DNA of 64,000 nt from Burkholderiales bacterium (GCA_030683105.1 JAUXMZ010000025.1:112320-176319), one strand, 5' to 3'. Counted from the stretch's first letter, positions 1 to 10,845 are shown. Notes: a model not told the origin generated them from the sequence alone. Program-made: numbers and translations.

Positions 1-953
1 GTGTTTATGCCGGCGACCCGGATAATGTCGGCTGGTGGGACAATATGATAGGGCCCGGCAAACCGGTCGATACCGATCGTTTTTTTGTGATCGGCGTCAA
101 CAACCTCGGCGGGTGTCACGGATCGACCGGCCCGAAAAGCATTAATATTGCAACCGGCAGACCCTGGGGGGCGCAGTTCCCGGTGGTGACCGTCGAAGAC
201 TGGGTCAACAGCCAGGCACGTCTCGCCGACCGGCTCGGGATAAGACAGTTTGCCGCGGTGATGGGGGGCAGCCTCGGTGCCATGCAATCCCTGCAATGGA
301 CCATCAGCTATCCCGAGCGTCTGCGTCATGCGCTGGTTATCGCCTGTGCGCCCAACCTCTCCGCGCAAAACATTGCGTTCAACGAGATCGCGCGCCAGGC
401 CATCATTACCGACCCGGATTTTCACGACGGCAATTATTATGAGCATGGCGTCACCCCCAGGCGCGGCCTGCGCGTGGCACGCATGGTCGGCCACGTCACC
501 TATCTTTCGGACGACGAGATGGCGGACAAATTCGGGCGGCAGCTGAAGCACGGCAGGCTCAGCTATTCATTCGACGTCGAATTCCAGATCGAATCCTACC
601 TGCGTTACCAGGCCGACAAGTTTGCCGAGTATTTCGATGCCAACACCTATTTACGCATTACCAAGGTCCTCGACTATTTTGACCCGGCATTCGAGTGTGG
701 CGGGAATCTCACGCTCGCGCTGGCGCCGGCCAAGGCAAGCTATCTGGTGATTTCCTTTACCACCGACTGGCGTTTTTCCCCTGAGCGCTCCCGGGAAATC
801 GTCACGGCGCTGCTCGACAACCGCCGCGACGTGACCTATGCGGAAATCGATGCTCCGCATGGACACGATGCCTTCCTGCTCGACGATGAGCGTTACCACC
901 GCCTGGTCGCGGCCTACTTCGAGCGGATCGCCCAGGAGACCGCACATGAATAA
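1..953 (+). CDS. metX: Homoserine O-acyltransferase, 5'-truncated by window edge
   Basis: Catalyses O-acylation of L-homoserine from an acyl-CoA, the first committed step of methionine synthesis, in the cytoplasm. It is an alpha/beta-hydrolase fold protein. The frame is open from nt 3, with no stop before the in-frame ATG at 45, and reads typical internal MetX sequence ([18 protein letters not shown]). The gene therefore begins before the window and about 316 residues are visible. The nucleophile elbow GGSLGAMQS has its Ser at nt 270-272; the Asp (TTDWRFSPE) and His (PHGHDAF) follow. It overlaps metW by 8 nt. Some proteobacterial MetX enzymes use succinyl-CoA rather than acetyl-CoA; the sequence alone does not settle which applies here. 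Confidence 0.95.
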   Translation, partial: VYAGDPDNVGWWDNMIGPGKPVDTDRFFVIGVNNLGGCHGSTGPKSINIATGRPWGAQFPVVTVEDWVNSQARLADRLGIRQFAAVMGGSLGAMQSLQWTISYPERLRHALVIACAPNLSAQNIAFNEIARQAIITDPDFHDGNYYEHGVTPRRGLRVARMVGHVTYLSDDEMADKFGRQLKHGRLSYSFDVEFQIESYLRYQADKFAEYFDANTYLRITKVLDYFDPAFECGGNLTLALAPAKASYLVISFTTDWRFSPERSREIVTALLDNRRDVTYAEIDAPHGHDAFLLDDERYHRLVAAYFERIAQETAHE

Positions 954-1542
954 CGCTACCGGCATCCAACGTTCCGATTTCGCCGCCATCGCCGAATGGG
1001 TAAAGCCGGGCAAGCGCGTGCTCGACCTGGGCTGCGGCGACGGCACGCTGCTCAATTACCTGAAGCAACAGCGCAGCATCATCGGCTACGGCATCGAAAT
1101 CGACGATGCCCGCATCCTGGCGTGCGTCAGGAACGGCGTCAACGTCATTCAGGGCGACCTCGAACGCGGGCTGTCCGACTTCGCGGACAACTCGTTCGAT
1201 TACGTGATTTTGTCGCAGACACTGCAGGCGATGAAGAACAGCGAACGCATCATCAAGGAGATGCTCCGGGTCGGGCTTGAGGGCATCGTCACCTTTCCGA
1301 ATTTCGGCTACTGGAAGAACCGGGTACAGTTCGCCCGCGGCCATATGCCGGTATCCGACAACCTGCCGTACCAGTGGTTCGACACACCCAATGTACATCT
1401 GTGCACCATTGCTGATTTTGAGCGCTTTTGCCGCGAACGAGGCATACGCATAGTCGAGCGCAAGGTGCTGACCAACGGCGCGACCGTCAGCGTGTGGCCT
1501 AATTTTCTCGGGTCACTCGCCGTTTATCACTTCGGCAGCTAG
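946..1542 (+). CDS. metW: Methionine biosynthesis protein MetW
   Basis: A 198-residue class I SAM-methyltransferase-fold protein that accompanies MetX in many proteobacteria and is thought to support its activity. Motif I ([12 protein letters not shown]) lies near residues 25-36, followed by GIEID and the MetW-typical segments [10 protein letters not shown] and [10 protein letters not shown]. The longer frame opens at 838, but the ATG at 946 overlaps the metX stop by 8 nt and gives the expected family N-terminus. The arrangement indicates translational coupling with metX. It ends just before a REP-like repeat that separates it from convergent ampG. Confidence 0.93.
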   Translation: MNNATGIQRSDFAAIAEWVKPGKRVLDLGCGDGTLLNYLKQQRSIIGYGIEIDDARILACVRNGVNVIQGDLERGLSDFADNSFDYVILSQTLQAMKNSERIIKEMLRVGLEGIVTFPNFGYWKNRVQFARGHMPVSDNLPYQWFDTPNVHLCTIADFERFCRERGIRIVERKVLTNGATVSVWPNFLGSLAVYHFGS

Positions 1543-1760
1543 GAGCAGTCTGTCGGACTTTTCTGGTGTATGCAGTGGTGAATGCAACCGGCATGCCTTT
1601 TGTCGAAGCCGGAGCGACAGACTGCTTAAGAAAAAAGCTTTACGTATCGAAACGCTGGGTCGGCCGGAACAAACATCCCTTGCATGGCGTTTTTGTCACT
1701 ACGTTCTTTAGGTGCTTCTCATGTTAGGAGTTTGTCGGACTCGGGGCGACAAACTCCTGC
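1543..1760. repeat. Composite REP-like element, copy 1
   Basis: Two hairpins separated by about 100 nt. The first pairs GCAGTCTGTCG (1545-1555) with CGACAGACTGC (1615-1625). The second pairs AGGAGTTTGTCG (1726-1737) with CGACAAACTCCT (1747-1758). The ~100 nt between them is about 70% alike by eye to 19112-19207. The GGAG head followed by GTCGG-rich stems resembles REP elements served by REP-associated tyrosine transposases; no such gene is in the window. The distal hairpin lies inside the last codons of ampG. Confidence 0.75.
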
Positions 1761-3013
1761 CGGGTAATCCAGCGCAGCAGCAGCAGACCCGGAATCGCAA
1801 TCAGCGTGCACATCAGGAAAAAGCCCGGCCAGCCCAGCCATTGCGCGAGCCAGCCTGTGGGCGCAGAAGCGAGCACCCGCGGCACCCCCATCAGGCTCGA
1901 GAGCAGCGCATATTGCGTCGCGGTGAAGCGCCGATCGGTCAATGACGCCATGAAACCGACGAACGCCGCCGTGCCCAGACCCGCAGTCAGATTCTCAACG
2001 GCAACCACCGCAGCCAACGCGGCGATGCTGGGTACGACTCCCGCGAGCACCACGAAACCCAGCGTCGACAGCATCTGGCCCAGTCCGAACCACCACAGCG
2101 CGCGGTTCAGGCCGACGCGCAGGATCCATAATCCGCCCAGCGTGCCGCCGGCGATGGTGGCCCAGAAACCGAACAGCTTGACCACCGTCCCTATCTCGGT
2201 CTTGCTGTAACCCAAGTCCAGATAAAACGGCGTAGTCATGGCTGAGGCCATGGTGTCACCCAACTTGTAGAACAAGACGAAAGCCAGTGCCAACCACGCG
2301 CCGTCGCGGGCAAAGAAATCGCGGAACGGCAGGATTACCGCGTTGACCAGCGTGGTCGGCCGGCCTTCCGGCAGCGGCGGCTCCGGCGCCAGCAAGGTGA
2401 CGACCATGCAGGCGACCATGGCGGCAGCCATCCCCTGGTACATGGTTTCGAAGGAGATCCAGTCGGCAAGTATCAACCCGCCGCCGCCGGCAAGCAGCAT
2501 GCCGACGCGGTAGCCATTCACGTATAGCGCGGATCCCAGCCCGAGTTCGTCGTCGGCCAGGCTCTCGCGCCGGTAGGCATCGACGACGATGTCCTGGGAT
2601 GCGGAGAAGAACGCAACCAGCAATGCTGCGACCGATACCCACAGCAGATCATGGGCCGCAGGCTGCGACATGCTCAGCAAAATAAGCGCGGCTACCAATC
2701 CGGTTTGCGTGACCATGATCCATCCGCGGCGTCGGCCGAATAACGGCGGGATGTAACGGTCAAACAACGGGGACCACAGGAATTTAAGGGTGTAGGGCAA
2801 ACCCACCAGGGCGAACAACCCGATGCTCGCGAGATCGACGCCGCCGTCCTTGAGCCACGCCTGCAGCACTGAACCGGTCAGCAGCAGCGGCAGCCCCGAT
2901 GCAAATCCCATCAGTATCGCCACCAGCATGCGGCCGCTGAACATCGCCCTCAGGGCGTCCGTCCAGGAGCGTTTCACAACGACAACAGGTTGGCGCGAGA
3001 AAATCATCCGCAC
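1724..3013 (-). CDS. ampG: AmpG-family muropeptide MFS transporter
   Basis: Predicted inner-membrane permease importing GlcNAc-anhydro-MurNAc muropeptides for peptidoglycan recycling. At 429 residues it looks like a 12-TM major facilitator. Family signatures are SGLPLLLTGSVLQAW near residue 39, the loop FDRYIPPLFGRRRGW, and SASQDIVVDAYRRESL. The first codon used here is GTG (3013); an ATG two codons later (3007) is equally possible. The final twelve or so codons are supplied by a REP-like hairpin, so the C-terminus is probably not conserved. The gene is convergent with metW and 18 nt downstream of xthA on the same strand. Confidence 0.88.
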   Translation of the reverse strand: MRMIFSRQPVVVVKRSWTDALRAMFSGRMLVAILMGFASGLPLLLTGSVLQAWLKDGGVDLASIGLFALVGLPYTLKFLWSPLFDRYIPPLFGRRRGWIMVTQTGLVAALILLSMSQPAAHDLLWVSVAALLVAFFSASQDIVVDAYRRESLADDELGLGSALYVNGYRVGMLLAGGGGLILADWISFETMYQGMAAAMVACMVVTLLAPEPPLPEGRPTTLVNAVILPFRDFFARDGAWLALAFVLFYKLGDTMASAMTTPFYLDLGYSKTEIGTVVKLFGFWATIAGGTLGGLWILRVGLNRALWWFGLGQMLSTLGFVVLAGVVPSIAALAAVVAVENLTAGLGTAAFVGFMASLTDRRFTATQYALLSSLMGVPRVLASAPTGWLAQWLGWPGFFLMCTLIAIPGLLLLRWITRQEFVAPSPTNS

Positions 3014-3031
3014 ACCCGCCCAAAGCGCTGC

Positions 3032-3808
3032 TCAAAGCCCGAATTCATAATCTATCGTCAGCGACGCGTGATCGGAGAACCGTTCGTCCTTGTAAATCGA
3101 CACCTGTTTTGCCGTCGCCGCCACGCCCGGTGTTGCGATGTGATAGTCGATACGCCATCCCACGTTCTTGGCCCAGGCCTGGCCGCGGTTCGACCACCAT
3201 GTATATTGCTCCGGGCGCTCGTCTATACGGCGGAACACGTCGACCCAGCCCAGTTCATCAAAAACCCGCGTAAGCCACGCCCGCTCTTCCGGCAGGAATC
3301 CCGAGTTCTTCTGGTTACCGCGCCAGTTTTTCAAGTCGATCTCGCGATGTGCAATATTCCAGTCCCCACACAAAACGACTTCGCGACCCGCGGCCGCGAG
3401 TTCCTTAAGGTGAGGAAAAAAATGATCCATAAAGCGGAATTTGGCTTGCTGCCGGTGTTCGCCGCTTGAACCGGAGGGCAGATAGAGCGATATCACACTC
3501 AATTTCCCGAAATCAGCGCGCAGGTAGCGTCCTTCGCTGTCAATGTCGGCGATACCGATGCCCTCGATGACTTTAACCGGCGGATGCCGGGTGAACAGCC
3601 CGACCCCACTGTAGCCTTTTTTCTCGGCGTAATGAAAATAGCCGCGGTATCCGTGCGGCGCCAGCATGTCAGCGGGGACATCAGCCGCCTGGGCCTTGAG
3701 TTCCTGCACGCAGACAATGTCGGCACCGCTGCGGCCCAGCCATTCAAAAAACCCCTTCCTGCCCGCTGACCGGATGCCGTTGAGATTAAGCGTGATTATG
3801 CGTAACAT
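3032..3808 (-). CDS. xthA: Exodeoxyribonuclease III
   Basis: AP endonuclease and 3'-5' exonuclease of base-excision repair, 258 residues, EEP fold. Visible signatures are the N-terminal NLNGIRSA (metal/substrate Asn), VCVQELK (metal-binding Glu), GDWNIAHREIDLKN (catalytic Asp and Asn) and the C-terminal ERFSDHASL (catalytic Asp-His). The ATG start lies 27 nt from divergent pyrE, so the two genes share a very short promoter region. Length and motifs are standard for the family. Confidence 0.95.
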   Translation of the reverse strand: MLRIITLNLNGIRSAGRKGFFEWLGRSGADIVCVQELKAQAADVPADMLAPHGYRGYFHYAEKKGYSGVGLFTRHPPVKVIEGIGIADIDSEGRYLRADFGKLSVISLYLPSGSSGEHRQQAKFRFMDHFFPHLKELAAAGREVVLCGDWNIAHREIDLKNWRGNQKNSGFLPEERAWLTRVFDELGWVDVFRRIDERPEQYTWWSNRGQAWAKNVGWRIDYHIATPGVAATAKQVSIYKDERFSDHASLTIDYEFGL

Positions 3809-3835
3809 GAAAACTTAAATTATTTAAGAAAATCT

Positions 3836-4486
3836 ATGACTGATTTCAGGCAGGAATTCATCCGCTTTGCGATCGCGCAACAGGCCGTGCGCTTCGGCCA
3901 GTTCAAGACCAAGGCCGGCAGGCTGTCGCCCTATTTTTTCAATTCAGGCCTGTTCAGTGACGGCGGCTCGCTGTACCAACTCGCGCAATTCTACGCGAAA
4001 GCAATTCTCGCGTCCGGCATCGGGTTCGACATGCTGTTCGGCCCCGCCTACAAGGGCATCCCGCTGGTCTCGGCTACGGCGGTGACGCTTGCGCAGTCAG
4101 GCCGCAACCTGCCTTTCGCCTTCAACCGCAAGGAAGCCAAAGATCACGGCGAAGGCGGCAATATCATCGGTGCCGTGCTCACGGGGCGCGTGCTGATCAT
4201 AGACGACGCGATTTCGGCAGGCACCGCAGTGCGCGAATCCCTGGACATTATTCGTGCAGCAGGCGCCACGCCATGCGGCGTCGTGGTTGCGCTCGACCGC
4301 ATGGAGCGCGGTACCGGGAAACTGTCGGCAATGCAGGAAGTGCAGGAAATCTACAAGATTCCGGTCATCAGTGTCGCCACACTTGATGATCTGGTCTCTT
4401 ACCTTAAGACCGATCCGGCGCGTGCGACGGACCTGGATGCCGTCGGCCGTTATCGCGATCAATATGGAGTGACAACAAATGGATAA
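3836..4486 (+). CDS. pyrE: Orotate phosphoribosyltransferase
   Basis: Transfers PRPP to orotate to make OMP in de novo pyrimidine synthesis. At 216 residues it is the usual length of bacterial PyrE. The flexible-loop motif FNRKEAKDHGEGG lies near residue 98 and the PRPP-binding motif VLIIDDAISAGTAVRES near residue 120. FGPAYKGIPL and the N-terminal SGLFSDGG are also typical. It is divergent from xthA, and its stop overlaps the start of the next gene by 8 nt, which implies coupling to it. Confidence 0.97.
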   Translation: MTDFRQEFIRFAIAQQAVRFGQFKTKAGRLSPYFFNSGLFSDGGSLYQLAQFYAKAILASGIGFDMLFGPAYKGIPLVSATAVTLAQSGRNLPFAFNRKEAKDHGEGGNIIGAVLTGRVLIIDDAISAGTAVRESLDIIRAAGATPCGVVVALDRMERGTGKLSAMQEVQEIYKIPVISVATLDDLVSYLKTDPARATDLDAVGRYRDQYGVTTNG

Positions 4487-5201
4487 CCTCATTCGTGTAA
4501 TTATTTCGGCAATACTGGCGCTGGGGCTTGCTGTAAGCGCGGGTTCGGCCCTGGCGCAGACCAAGGCCCCGGTCGAGATCAAGGGCAAAATCGTCTGCTG
4601 GAAAGACAGCTCGGGGAAAACCGTGGGCTGCGGCGATTCCGTGCCCCCGGAGTATCAAACGAGCGCGACCAAAGAACTCGATAAGCGCGGCGTCACCCGC
4701 AAGACCACCGAGTCAGCCGCGGACCAGGCGGCCAGAATCAAGGCGCCGGACCCTGATCTCGCCAAACAGAAAGAGCTGCAGATCGAAGAGCAGAGGAAAC
4801 AGGCCGATCAAAAGCGTCAGGACAATGCGCTGATCAACACGTTCGCCAACGAGAATGAAATCGACAGGAAACGTGACCGCGAACTGCAGAGCCTCGAATT
4901 GCAGCTCAACCAGTTCAAGGCATCGTTTAAGAACGCGAGCAATCGCCAGACCGAAATCAACACGCGCAGCGACGCCATCGAGAAAAGCAAGAAAGCGGTG
5001 CCCGATAACGTAAAGGCCGAAAAGGCCCAGGCCACAGATGATATAAACAGGCTGCAGCAGCGCATTGTCGCGAAGGAAAAGGAAATGGAGGAACTCCGCG
5101 TGCGCTATGCCGAATACAGAAAACGATTTTCCGAGTTGAAAGGCACTCAGCCGCCTGCAGCACCCCCCACGCCCGCCACAGGCTCGTCACCAAAAAAATG
5201 A
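4479..5201 (+). CDS. Secreted coiled-coil protein with DUF4124-like N-terminus
   Basis: 240 residues. A signal peptide (about residues 1-26, ending SGSALAQ) is followed by a short DUF4124-like segment (KIVCWKDSSGKTVGCGDSVP, residues ~37-56) with two cysteines. Residues ~95-215 are a long charged, heptad-like helix rich in Glu, Lys and Gln, and the tail is Pro/Ala-rich. It is probably periplasmic; no enzymatic motif is visible. The start overlaps pyrE by 8 nt, suggesting one transcript. Function is unknown. Confidence is high that it is expressed, moderate for the domain name. Confidence 0.8.
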   Translation: MDNLIRVIISAILALGLAVSAGSALAQTKAPVEIKGKIVCWKDSSGKTVGCGDSVPPEYQTSATKELDKRGVTRKTTESAADQAARIKAPDPDLAKQKELQIEEQRKQADQKRQDNALINTFANENEIDRKRDRELQSLELQLNQFKASFKNASNRQTEINTRSDAIEKSKKAVPDNVKAEKAQATDDINRLQQRIVAKEKEMEELRVRYAEYRKRFSELKGTQPPAAPPTPATGSSPKK

Positions 5202-5204
5202 TCG

Positions 5205-5283
5205 GTCCAGCAGCCTGTCGGACTTGGTCCCATTCATCAGAACACATTAGGAGTTTGTCGAACACAAGTCCGACAAACTCCTA
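5205..5283. repeat. REP-like element, copy 2
   Basis: Contains AGGAGTTTGTCG (5249-5260) and its complement CGACAAACTCCT (5271-5282), a 12-bp stem with a 10-nt loop. Upstream, CAGCCTGTCGGACTT (5211-5225) resembles the head of copy 1. It lies between the convergent 3' ends of the coiled-coil gene and gatB, where it could also act as a terminator. Confidence 0.75.
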
Positions 5284-6732
5284 TCAGCCGCCGAGCTTGC
5301 GCTTGAGGATTTCGTTGACCTGCTGCGGATTGGCCTTGCCTTTGGTCGCCTTCATGGCCTGGCCTACCAGGGAATTAAAGGCTTTTTCCTTGCCACTCCT
5401 GTAATCCGCCACTTGCTGCGGGTTGGCGGCCAGCACCTGATCCACGATTTTCTCGATCTCGCCGCTGTCGGATATCTGTTTCCATCCCCTGGCCGCAATG
5501 ATCGTCTCCGCGGCATTCCTGCCCCGGGCTTCACCGCCCCACATGGCATCAAATACATCCTTTGCGATTTTTCCGGAAATGGTGCCGTCAACAACGCGAT
5601 CAATGAGGCCGCGCAGCATTTCCGGGCCGATCTTGCTCGCTTCGATTTCCAGGTTCGACTCGTTGAGCCGGGCACTCAGATTTCCAGCTATCCAGTTGGC
5701 ACACAGCTTCGCGGTCTGCGCTTCCGCCCCCCGTGCCGCCTGCTCGAAATAGGCCGCCATTTCCCTGCTTCCAGTCAGCACCGCGGCATCATACGCAGTC
5801 AGTCCATATTCGGCGATGAAGCGAGCGCACTTGGCCTGCGGCAGCTCAGGCAACCCCGCCCTGACTTCGTCCACCCAGGCGGGAGTGATCGCCAGTGGCA
5901 GCAAATCCGGGTCTGGAAAATAACGATAGTCGTGCGCATCCTCTTTGGTGCGCATAGTCCGCGTCTCGTCACGGTCCGAATCGTAAAGCCGCGTTTCCTG
6001 CACGATGGTGCCGCCGTCTTCGATGACCTCGATCTGGCGCCGCACTTCGAACTCGATCGCGCGTTCAAGGAAGCGGAACGAGTTCAGGTTTTTTATTTCG
6101 GTGCGGGTACCGAGTTTGTCCGAACCGGCCGGCCGCACCGATACGTTGGCGTCGCAGCGGAACGATCCCTCCTGCATATTGCCGTCGCAAATGTCTATCC
6201 AGCGCACCAGCGCATGCAGCGCGCGTGCATAAGCGACCGCCTCGGCGGCGGAACGCATGTCGGGTTCGGTCACTATTTCCAGCAACGGCGTGCCGGCGCG
6301 GTTCAGATCGATGCCGGTTGCGCCATGGTAGTCCTCGTGCAAAGACTTGCCGGCGTCTTCTTCGAGGTGCGCGCGGGTCAGACGCACGGTCTTTTCCTGG
6401 CCGTCGACCAGCACCGTCAGTGAGCCGCCTTCGACGATGGGAATTTCATATTGGCTGATCTGGTAGCCCTTGGGCAGGTCGGGATAGAAATAATTCTTGC
6501 GCGCAAAAATCGACCGCGGGTTGATCCTGGCGCCCACGGCGAGGCCGAGGCGAATGGCTTTGGTCACTACCTCGCGATTCAGTACCGGCAGCACGCCGGG
6601 CAGCGCGATATCCACCGCGCACGCCTGGACGTTGGGCGCGGCGCCGTATGCGGTTGCCGCGCCCGAAAAAATCTTCGAGCGCGTCGACAGCTGCGCGTGG
6701 GTCTCGAGCCCGATGACGGTCTCCCACTTCAT
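5284..6732 (-). CDS. gatB: Asp-tRNA(Asn)/Glu-tRNA(Gln) amidotransferase subunit B
   Basis: tRNA-binding and kinase-like subunit of GatCAB, which converts mischarged Glu-tRNA(Gln) or Asp-tRNA(Asn) to the amidated forms. It has 482 residues, the standard length. The N-terminus [13 protein letters not shown], the core [18 protein letters not shown] and EDAGKSLHE are GatB hallmarks; the C-terminal YqeY-like tail domain ends in KRKLGG. It is the last gene of the gatC-gatA-gatB set, separated from gatA by a repeat-filled 101-nt gap. Its stop directly abuts REP copy 2. Confidence 0.97.
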   Translation of the reverse strand: MKWETVIGLETHAQLSTRSKIFSGAATAYGAAPNVQACAVDIALPGVLPVLNREVVTKAIRLGLAVGARINPRSIFARKNYFYPDLPKGYQISQYEIPIVEGGSLTVLVDGQEKTVRLTRAHLEEDAGKSLHEDYHGATGIDLNRAGTPLLEIVTEPDMRSAAEAVAYARALHALVRWIDICDGNMQEGSFRCDANVSVRPAGSDKLGTRTEIKNLNSFRFLERAIEFEVRRQIEVIEDGGTIVQETRLYDSDRDETRTMRTKEDAHDYRYFPDPDLLPLAITPAWVDEVRAGLPELPQAKCARFIAEYGLTAYDAAVLTGSREMAAYFEQAARGAEAQTAKLCANWIAGNLSARLNESNLEIEASKIGPEMLRGLIDRVVDGTISGKIAKDVFDAMWGGEARGRNAAETIIAARGWKQISDSGEIEKIVDQVLAANPQQVADYRSGKEKAFNSLVGQAMKATKGKANPQQVNEILKRKLGG

Positions 6733-6833
6733 ATCGCTTCGCTCCGTGAAGCGTGAAGGGAAAAGGGTGAAGGGGCAAATCCTCCCTCCCCTGGCAGGGG
6801 GAGGGTTGGGGAGGGGGCATCACTCTTCACTAT
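6733..6833. repeat. Palindromic GTGAAGG/CTTCAC array with CCCTCTCC-type hairpin
   Basis: The gatA-gatB gap carries GTGAAGCGTGAAGGG-type units at 6747-6775 and CACTCTTCACTATTCACCC-type units at 6820-6842. They form inverted arms around a G/C hairpin (CCTCCCTCCCC at 6781-6791 facing GGGGGAGGG near 6797-6805). The distal arm runs into the last codons of gatA. The same architecture recurs elsewhere in the window. Confidence 0.6.
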
Positions 6834-8300
6834 TCACCCTTCACTGAGGATGCCGGAAGGCATCCTCTCGTGCCAGTCGGTCGCGAGCTGGTACTGGTGC
6901 GCGACGTTGAGCATCTGCGCCTCGCGGAAATAGTCGCCGATGATCTGCAGCCCGACCGGCAGCCCCTTGCCGTCGAAGCCGCACGGGATCGACATGCCGG
7001 GCAGCCCCGCCAGATTGACCGCGATGGTGTAGATGTCCGACAAATACATTTGCACCGGGTCGGCGGCTTTTTCGCCGAGTTTGAACGCCGTCGTCGGAGT
7101 GGTGGGACCCATGATGATGTCGCACTTCTCGAACGCCGCGGCAAAGTCCTGCGCGATCAGGCGCCGCAGCTTCTGCGCCCGGATGTAATACGCATCGTAG
7201 TACCCGTGCGACAGCACGTAAGTGCCGATCAGGATGCGGCGCTTGACCTCGGCGCCGAAACCTTCGGCCCGCGTCCTTTTGTACATGTCGAGCAGATCAG
7301 CGTACTCTTTGGCGCGGTACCCGTAGCGTGCCCCGTCAAACCGCGCGAGATTGCTCGAAGCTTCCGCCGGCGCCAGCACGTAGTAGACCGGCACCGACAG
7401 CGCCATATTGGGCAGCGCGACTTCCACCATTTCACAACCGAGTTTTTTATACTGGGCAATCGCCTCATCGAGCGCTTTTGCGACATCCGGTGACACGCCA
7501 TCGGCAAAAAACTCTTTTGGCAGGCCAACCCTGAGCCCGGCTATCGGCCGCGCCAGATCGCGGCCGTAATCTTCGGGGTCGCGCCGCAGGCTGGTCGAAT
7601 CGCGCTCGTCGAACCCCGCCATCGCATTGAGCATCAACGCCAGGTCCTCGGCGGTGCGCGCCATCGGGCCAGCCTGGTCCAGGCTGGATGCAAACGCAAT
7701 CATGCCGTAGCGCGACACCACGCCGTACGTGGGCTTCAGACCCGATATCCCCGTCAGCGCCGCCGGCTGGCGTATCGACCCGCCGGTGTCGGTGCCGGTC
7801 GCGGCCGGGACCAGCCGCGCGGCCACCGCCGCTGCCGATCCCCCGGAACTGCCGCCGGGCACGGTACTGACATCCCACGGGTTTTTCACCGGGCCATAGT
7901 AGGAAGTTTCATTGGACGAACCCATCGCGAACTCGTCCATATTGGTCTTGCCGAGATTGACCGCGCCGGCGGCGTTCAGCCGCTCGACGACATGGGCGTC
8001 ATAGGGCGAAACAAAATTCGACAGGATTTTCGAGCCGCAGGTGGTCAGCCAGCCTTTGGTGCAGAAAATGTCTTTTTGCGCGATCGGCACACCGGTCAGC
8101 GGCTGTGCCCGCCCGGCGGCGCGAAGCTGGTCCGCTGCACGCGCCTGAGCCAGGCTGAGTTCCTCGTTCAGCGTGATGAAACAGTTATACTTATTAGATA
8201 ACCTGTTGATTCTATTGATATAATATTCAGATGCCTCGACGCTGGAGAGCTTCTTGGCGGCAAGTTCGCGGGACAGGCTGGCTAGGGTTGAGTTAAGCAT
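6834..8300 (-). CDS. gatA: Asp-tRNA(Asn)/Glu-tRNA(Gln) amidotransferase subunit A
   Basis: Glutaminase subunit of GatCAB, amidase-signature family, 488 residues. The catalytic triad is visible: Lys in PIAQKDIF (near residue 78), cis-Ser in the [14 protein letters not shown] run (near 153) and the nucleophile Ser in [11 protein letters not shown] (near 178). Ammonia released here passes to GatB. The gene follows gatC by about 70 nt and precedes gatB. The last few codons (SGILSEG) coincide with the edge of a TTCAC-type repeat array, so the C-terminus may vary between relatives. Confidence 0.97.
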   Translation of the reverse strand: MLNSTLASLSRELAAKKLSSVEASEYYINRINRLSNKYNCFITLNEELSLAQARAADQLRAAGRAQPLTGVPIAQKDIFCTKGWLTTCGSKILSNFVSPYDAHVVERLNAAGAVNLGKTNMDEFAMGSSNETSYYGPVKNPWDVSTVPGGSSGGSAAAVAARLVPAATGTDTGGSIRQPAALTGISGLKPTYGVVSRYGMIAFASSLDQAGPMARTAEDLALMLNAMAGFDERDSTSLRRDPEDYGRDLARPIAGLRVGLPKEFFADGVSPDVAKALDEAIAQYKKLGCEMVEVALPNMALSVPVYYVLAPAEASSNLARFDGARYGYRAKEYADLLDMYKRTRAEGFGAEVKRRILIGTYVLSHGYYDAYYIRAQKLRRLIAQDFAAAFEKCDIIMGPTTPTTAFKLGEKAADPVQMYLSDIYTIAVNLAGLPGMSIPCGFDGKGLPVGLQIIGDYFREAQMLNVAHQYQLATDWHERMPSGILSEG

Positions 8301-8368
8301 GTACTGATAGGGTGCAAAGGGTCAGGCGTGGGGTAAGAAATCCGTCCGGTTATCAGTCTGACGCCTTA

Positions 8369-8656
8369 CTATTCGATGACCTTGGGCACAAGGTATAGAC
8401 CGGCCTCGACCTGGGGTGCGATAGCCTGGAACAGTTCACGCTGATCGTGCTCAGTGACCACGTCGTCGCGCAAGCGCAGCACAATGTCCTGGGCGTGGGC
8501 CATCGGTTCGATGCCGGCAACATCAACAGCCTGCATTTGTTCTATCAGCCCGAAAATTCCGGTCAGCTGGCCGAGCGCAGTCTTGGCTTCCGCTTCCTCA
8601 ACTGCAATTCGCGCCAGATGAGCAACCCGCTTAACGTCATCGATCGTCAATGCCAT
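8369..8656 (-). CDS. gatC: Asp-tRNA(Asn)/Glu-tRNA(Gln) amidotransferase subunit C
   Basis: Small subunit that wraps around GatA and GatB and stabilises the complex. It has 95 residues when started at the ATG giving [17 protein letters not shown], the canonical N-terminus; a longer frame reaches 8704 but adds atypical sequence. A GGGG stretch lies just upstream of this ATG. The C-terminal [12 protein letters not shown] matches the family ending (VPKVIE). First gene of gatCAB, divergent from mreB across 92 nt. Confidence 0.94.
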   Translation of the reverse strand: MALTIDDVKRVAHLARIAVEEAEAKTALGQLTGIFGLIEQMQAVDVAGIEPMAHAQDIVLRLRDDVVTEHDQRELFQAIAPQVEAGLYLVPKVIE

Positions 8657-8675
8657 AAATCCCCGGTAAAACCCC

Positions 8676-8704
8676 TTAAAAAACGCAGCCGTATAGGGTA
8701 TCAT
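8676..8704 (+). promoter_or_regulatory. Possible sigma-70 promoter for mreB
   Basis: TTAAAA (8676-8681), a 17-nt spacer and TATCAT (8699-8704), about 45 nt before the mreB start. The -10 box matches the consensus at five of six positions and the -35 at four. Found by eye only. Confidence 0.4.
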
Positions 8705-8706
8705 AA

Positions 8707-9792
<1,086 letters not shown>

Positions 9793-9945
9793 CAAGGCGT
9801 GGAAAGTGAAAAGTGAAAAGTGCGGGAACCGGGGTGCCGCTGCAACGATGACCCGCAGTAACGACCGGCGGCCGTTCTCCGCTCTTTGGTGCCGCACCGA
9901 TCGACGCCTCACACCTTACGCCTCACCCCTCACGTTTCACCGTTG
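9793..9945. repeat. Degenerate GTGAAA / CTCACGTTTCAC arms between mreB and mreC
   Basis: The proximal arm has GTGGAAAGTGAAAAGTGAAAAGTG-like units (9799-9822) and the distal arm has CACACCTTACGCCTCACCCCTCACGTTTCACC-like units (9910-9941). They can pair imperfectly around about 85 nt of unrelated sequence. This belongs to the CTTCACTC-type palindromes. No gene is seen here. Confidence 0.5.
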
Positions 9946-10845
9946 ATGGAATATCAACCTCCACCCTTTTTCAAGACCGGCCCCTCCCCGCTTGCCCGCC
10001 TGCTGATTTTTTCACTGCTGTCGTTCGTGCTGTTGTTTACCGATGCGCGATTCAAATACCTGGAATCCCTGCGCCACGTCTTCTCGGTCGCCGTCTATCC
10101 GCTGCAACGAATCGCCACCGCACCCCTTGCCATCGCGAACCGCGCCAGCGAGTTTTTCGTCACGCACTCCTCGCTTCGCTCCGAGAATGCGCGGCTGACG
10201 CAGCAAATTCTCGGGAACACCATATTGCTGCAGCAGCATAAATCCCTGCTGACGGAAAACGTGCATTTGCGCGAGTTGTTCGATGCGCGCGAACGCACCA
10301 AGATCCACTCGACCCTTGCGGAAATACTGTACGCGGCCCGCGATCCCTTTACGCGCAAGATCATCATCGACAAAGGCTTTCAGCAGGACATCAGGAGCGG
10401 ACAGCCGGTCATAGACCACATCGGCGTCATCGGCCAGGTCACGCGCGTCTACCCCTGGCTGTCCGAGGTTACCCTGATCACCGACAAGGGACAGGTCGTG
10501 CCGGTGCAGAACATGCGCAACGGGCTGAGGTCGATTCTCACCGGCACTGGCGCCGACGGCGTGCTCGAACTTAAATTCATACCGCTTAATGCCGACTTCA
10601 AAAATGGCGACCAGCTGGTGACTTCCGGAATCGACGGCGTCTATCCGCCGGGGCTGCCGATCGCGGAAGTCACCGACGTTGAACGTAATTCCGCTTACCT
10701 GTTTGCGCGCATCAGATGCAAACCGCTGGCCGGTGTGAACAATTACGGGCAGGTCCTGGTCGTGCGCCAGGACAGCGAGGCTCCGGAGCGTCCGGCGGAA
10801 GAGACAAAGCCGCAACGCAGCAAGAAACCGAAACGGAGCGGCTGA
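9946..10845 (+). CDS. mreC: Rod shape-determining protein MreC
   Basis: Bitopic inner-membrane protein linking MreB to periplasmic PBP2. 299 residues from the ATG at 9946. A longer frame from 9886 merely translates the upstream repeat. A TM segment (LARLLIFSLLSFVLLF, ~residues 15-31) is followed by a helical coiled-coil (SLRSENARLTQQILG) and the beta-rich MreC core with GVIGQV and VTSGIDGVYPPGLPI. The basic tail ends KPKRSG. Its TGA overlaps the mreD ATG by one base (TGATG), implying reinitiation coupling. Confidence 0.95.
   Translation: MEYQPPPFFKTGPSPLARLLIFSLLSFVLLFTDARFKYLESLRHVFSVAVYPLQRIATAPLAIANRASEFFVTHSSLRSENARLTQQILGNTILLQQHKSLLTENVHLRELFDARERTKIHSTLAEILYAARDPFTRKIIIDKGFQQDIRSGQPVIDHIGVIGQVTRVYPWLSEVTLITDKGQVVPVQNMRNGLRSILTGTGADGVLELKFIPLNADFKNGDQLVTSGIDGVYPPGLPIAEVTDVERNSAYLFARIRCKPLAGVNNYGQVLVVRQDSEAPERPAEETKPQRSKKPKRSG

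Noticed and set aside
3809..3835. Distinct promoters for xthA and pyrE
   Set aside because: The 27-nt gap is too short to place two convincing promoters; none could be assigned by eye.
5413..6423. 336-codon plus-strand frame opposite gatB
   Set aside because: Lies wholly within gatB in antisense; composition typical of shadow frames.
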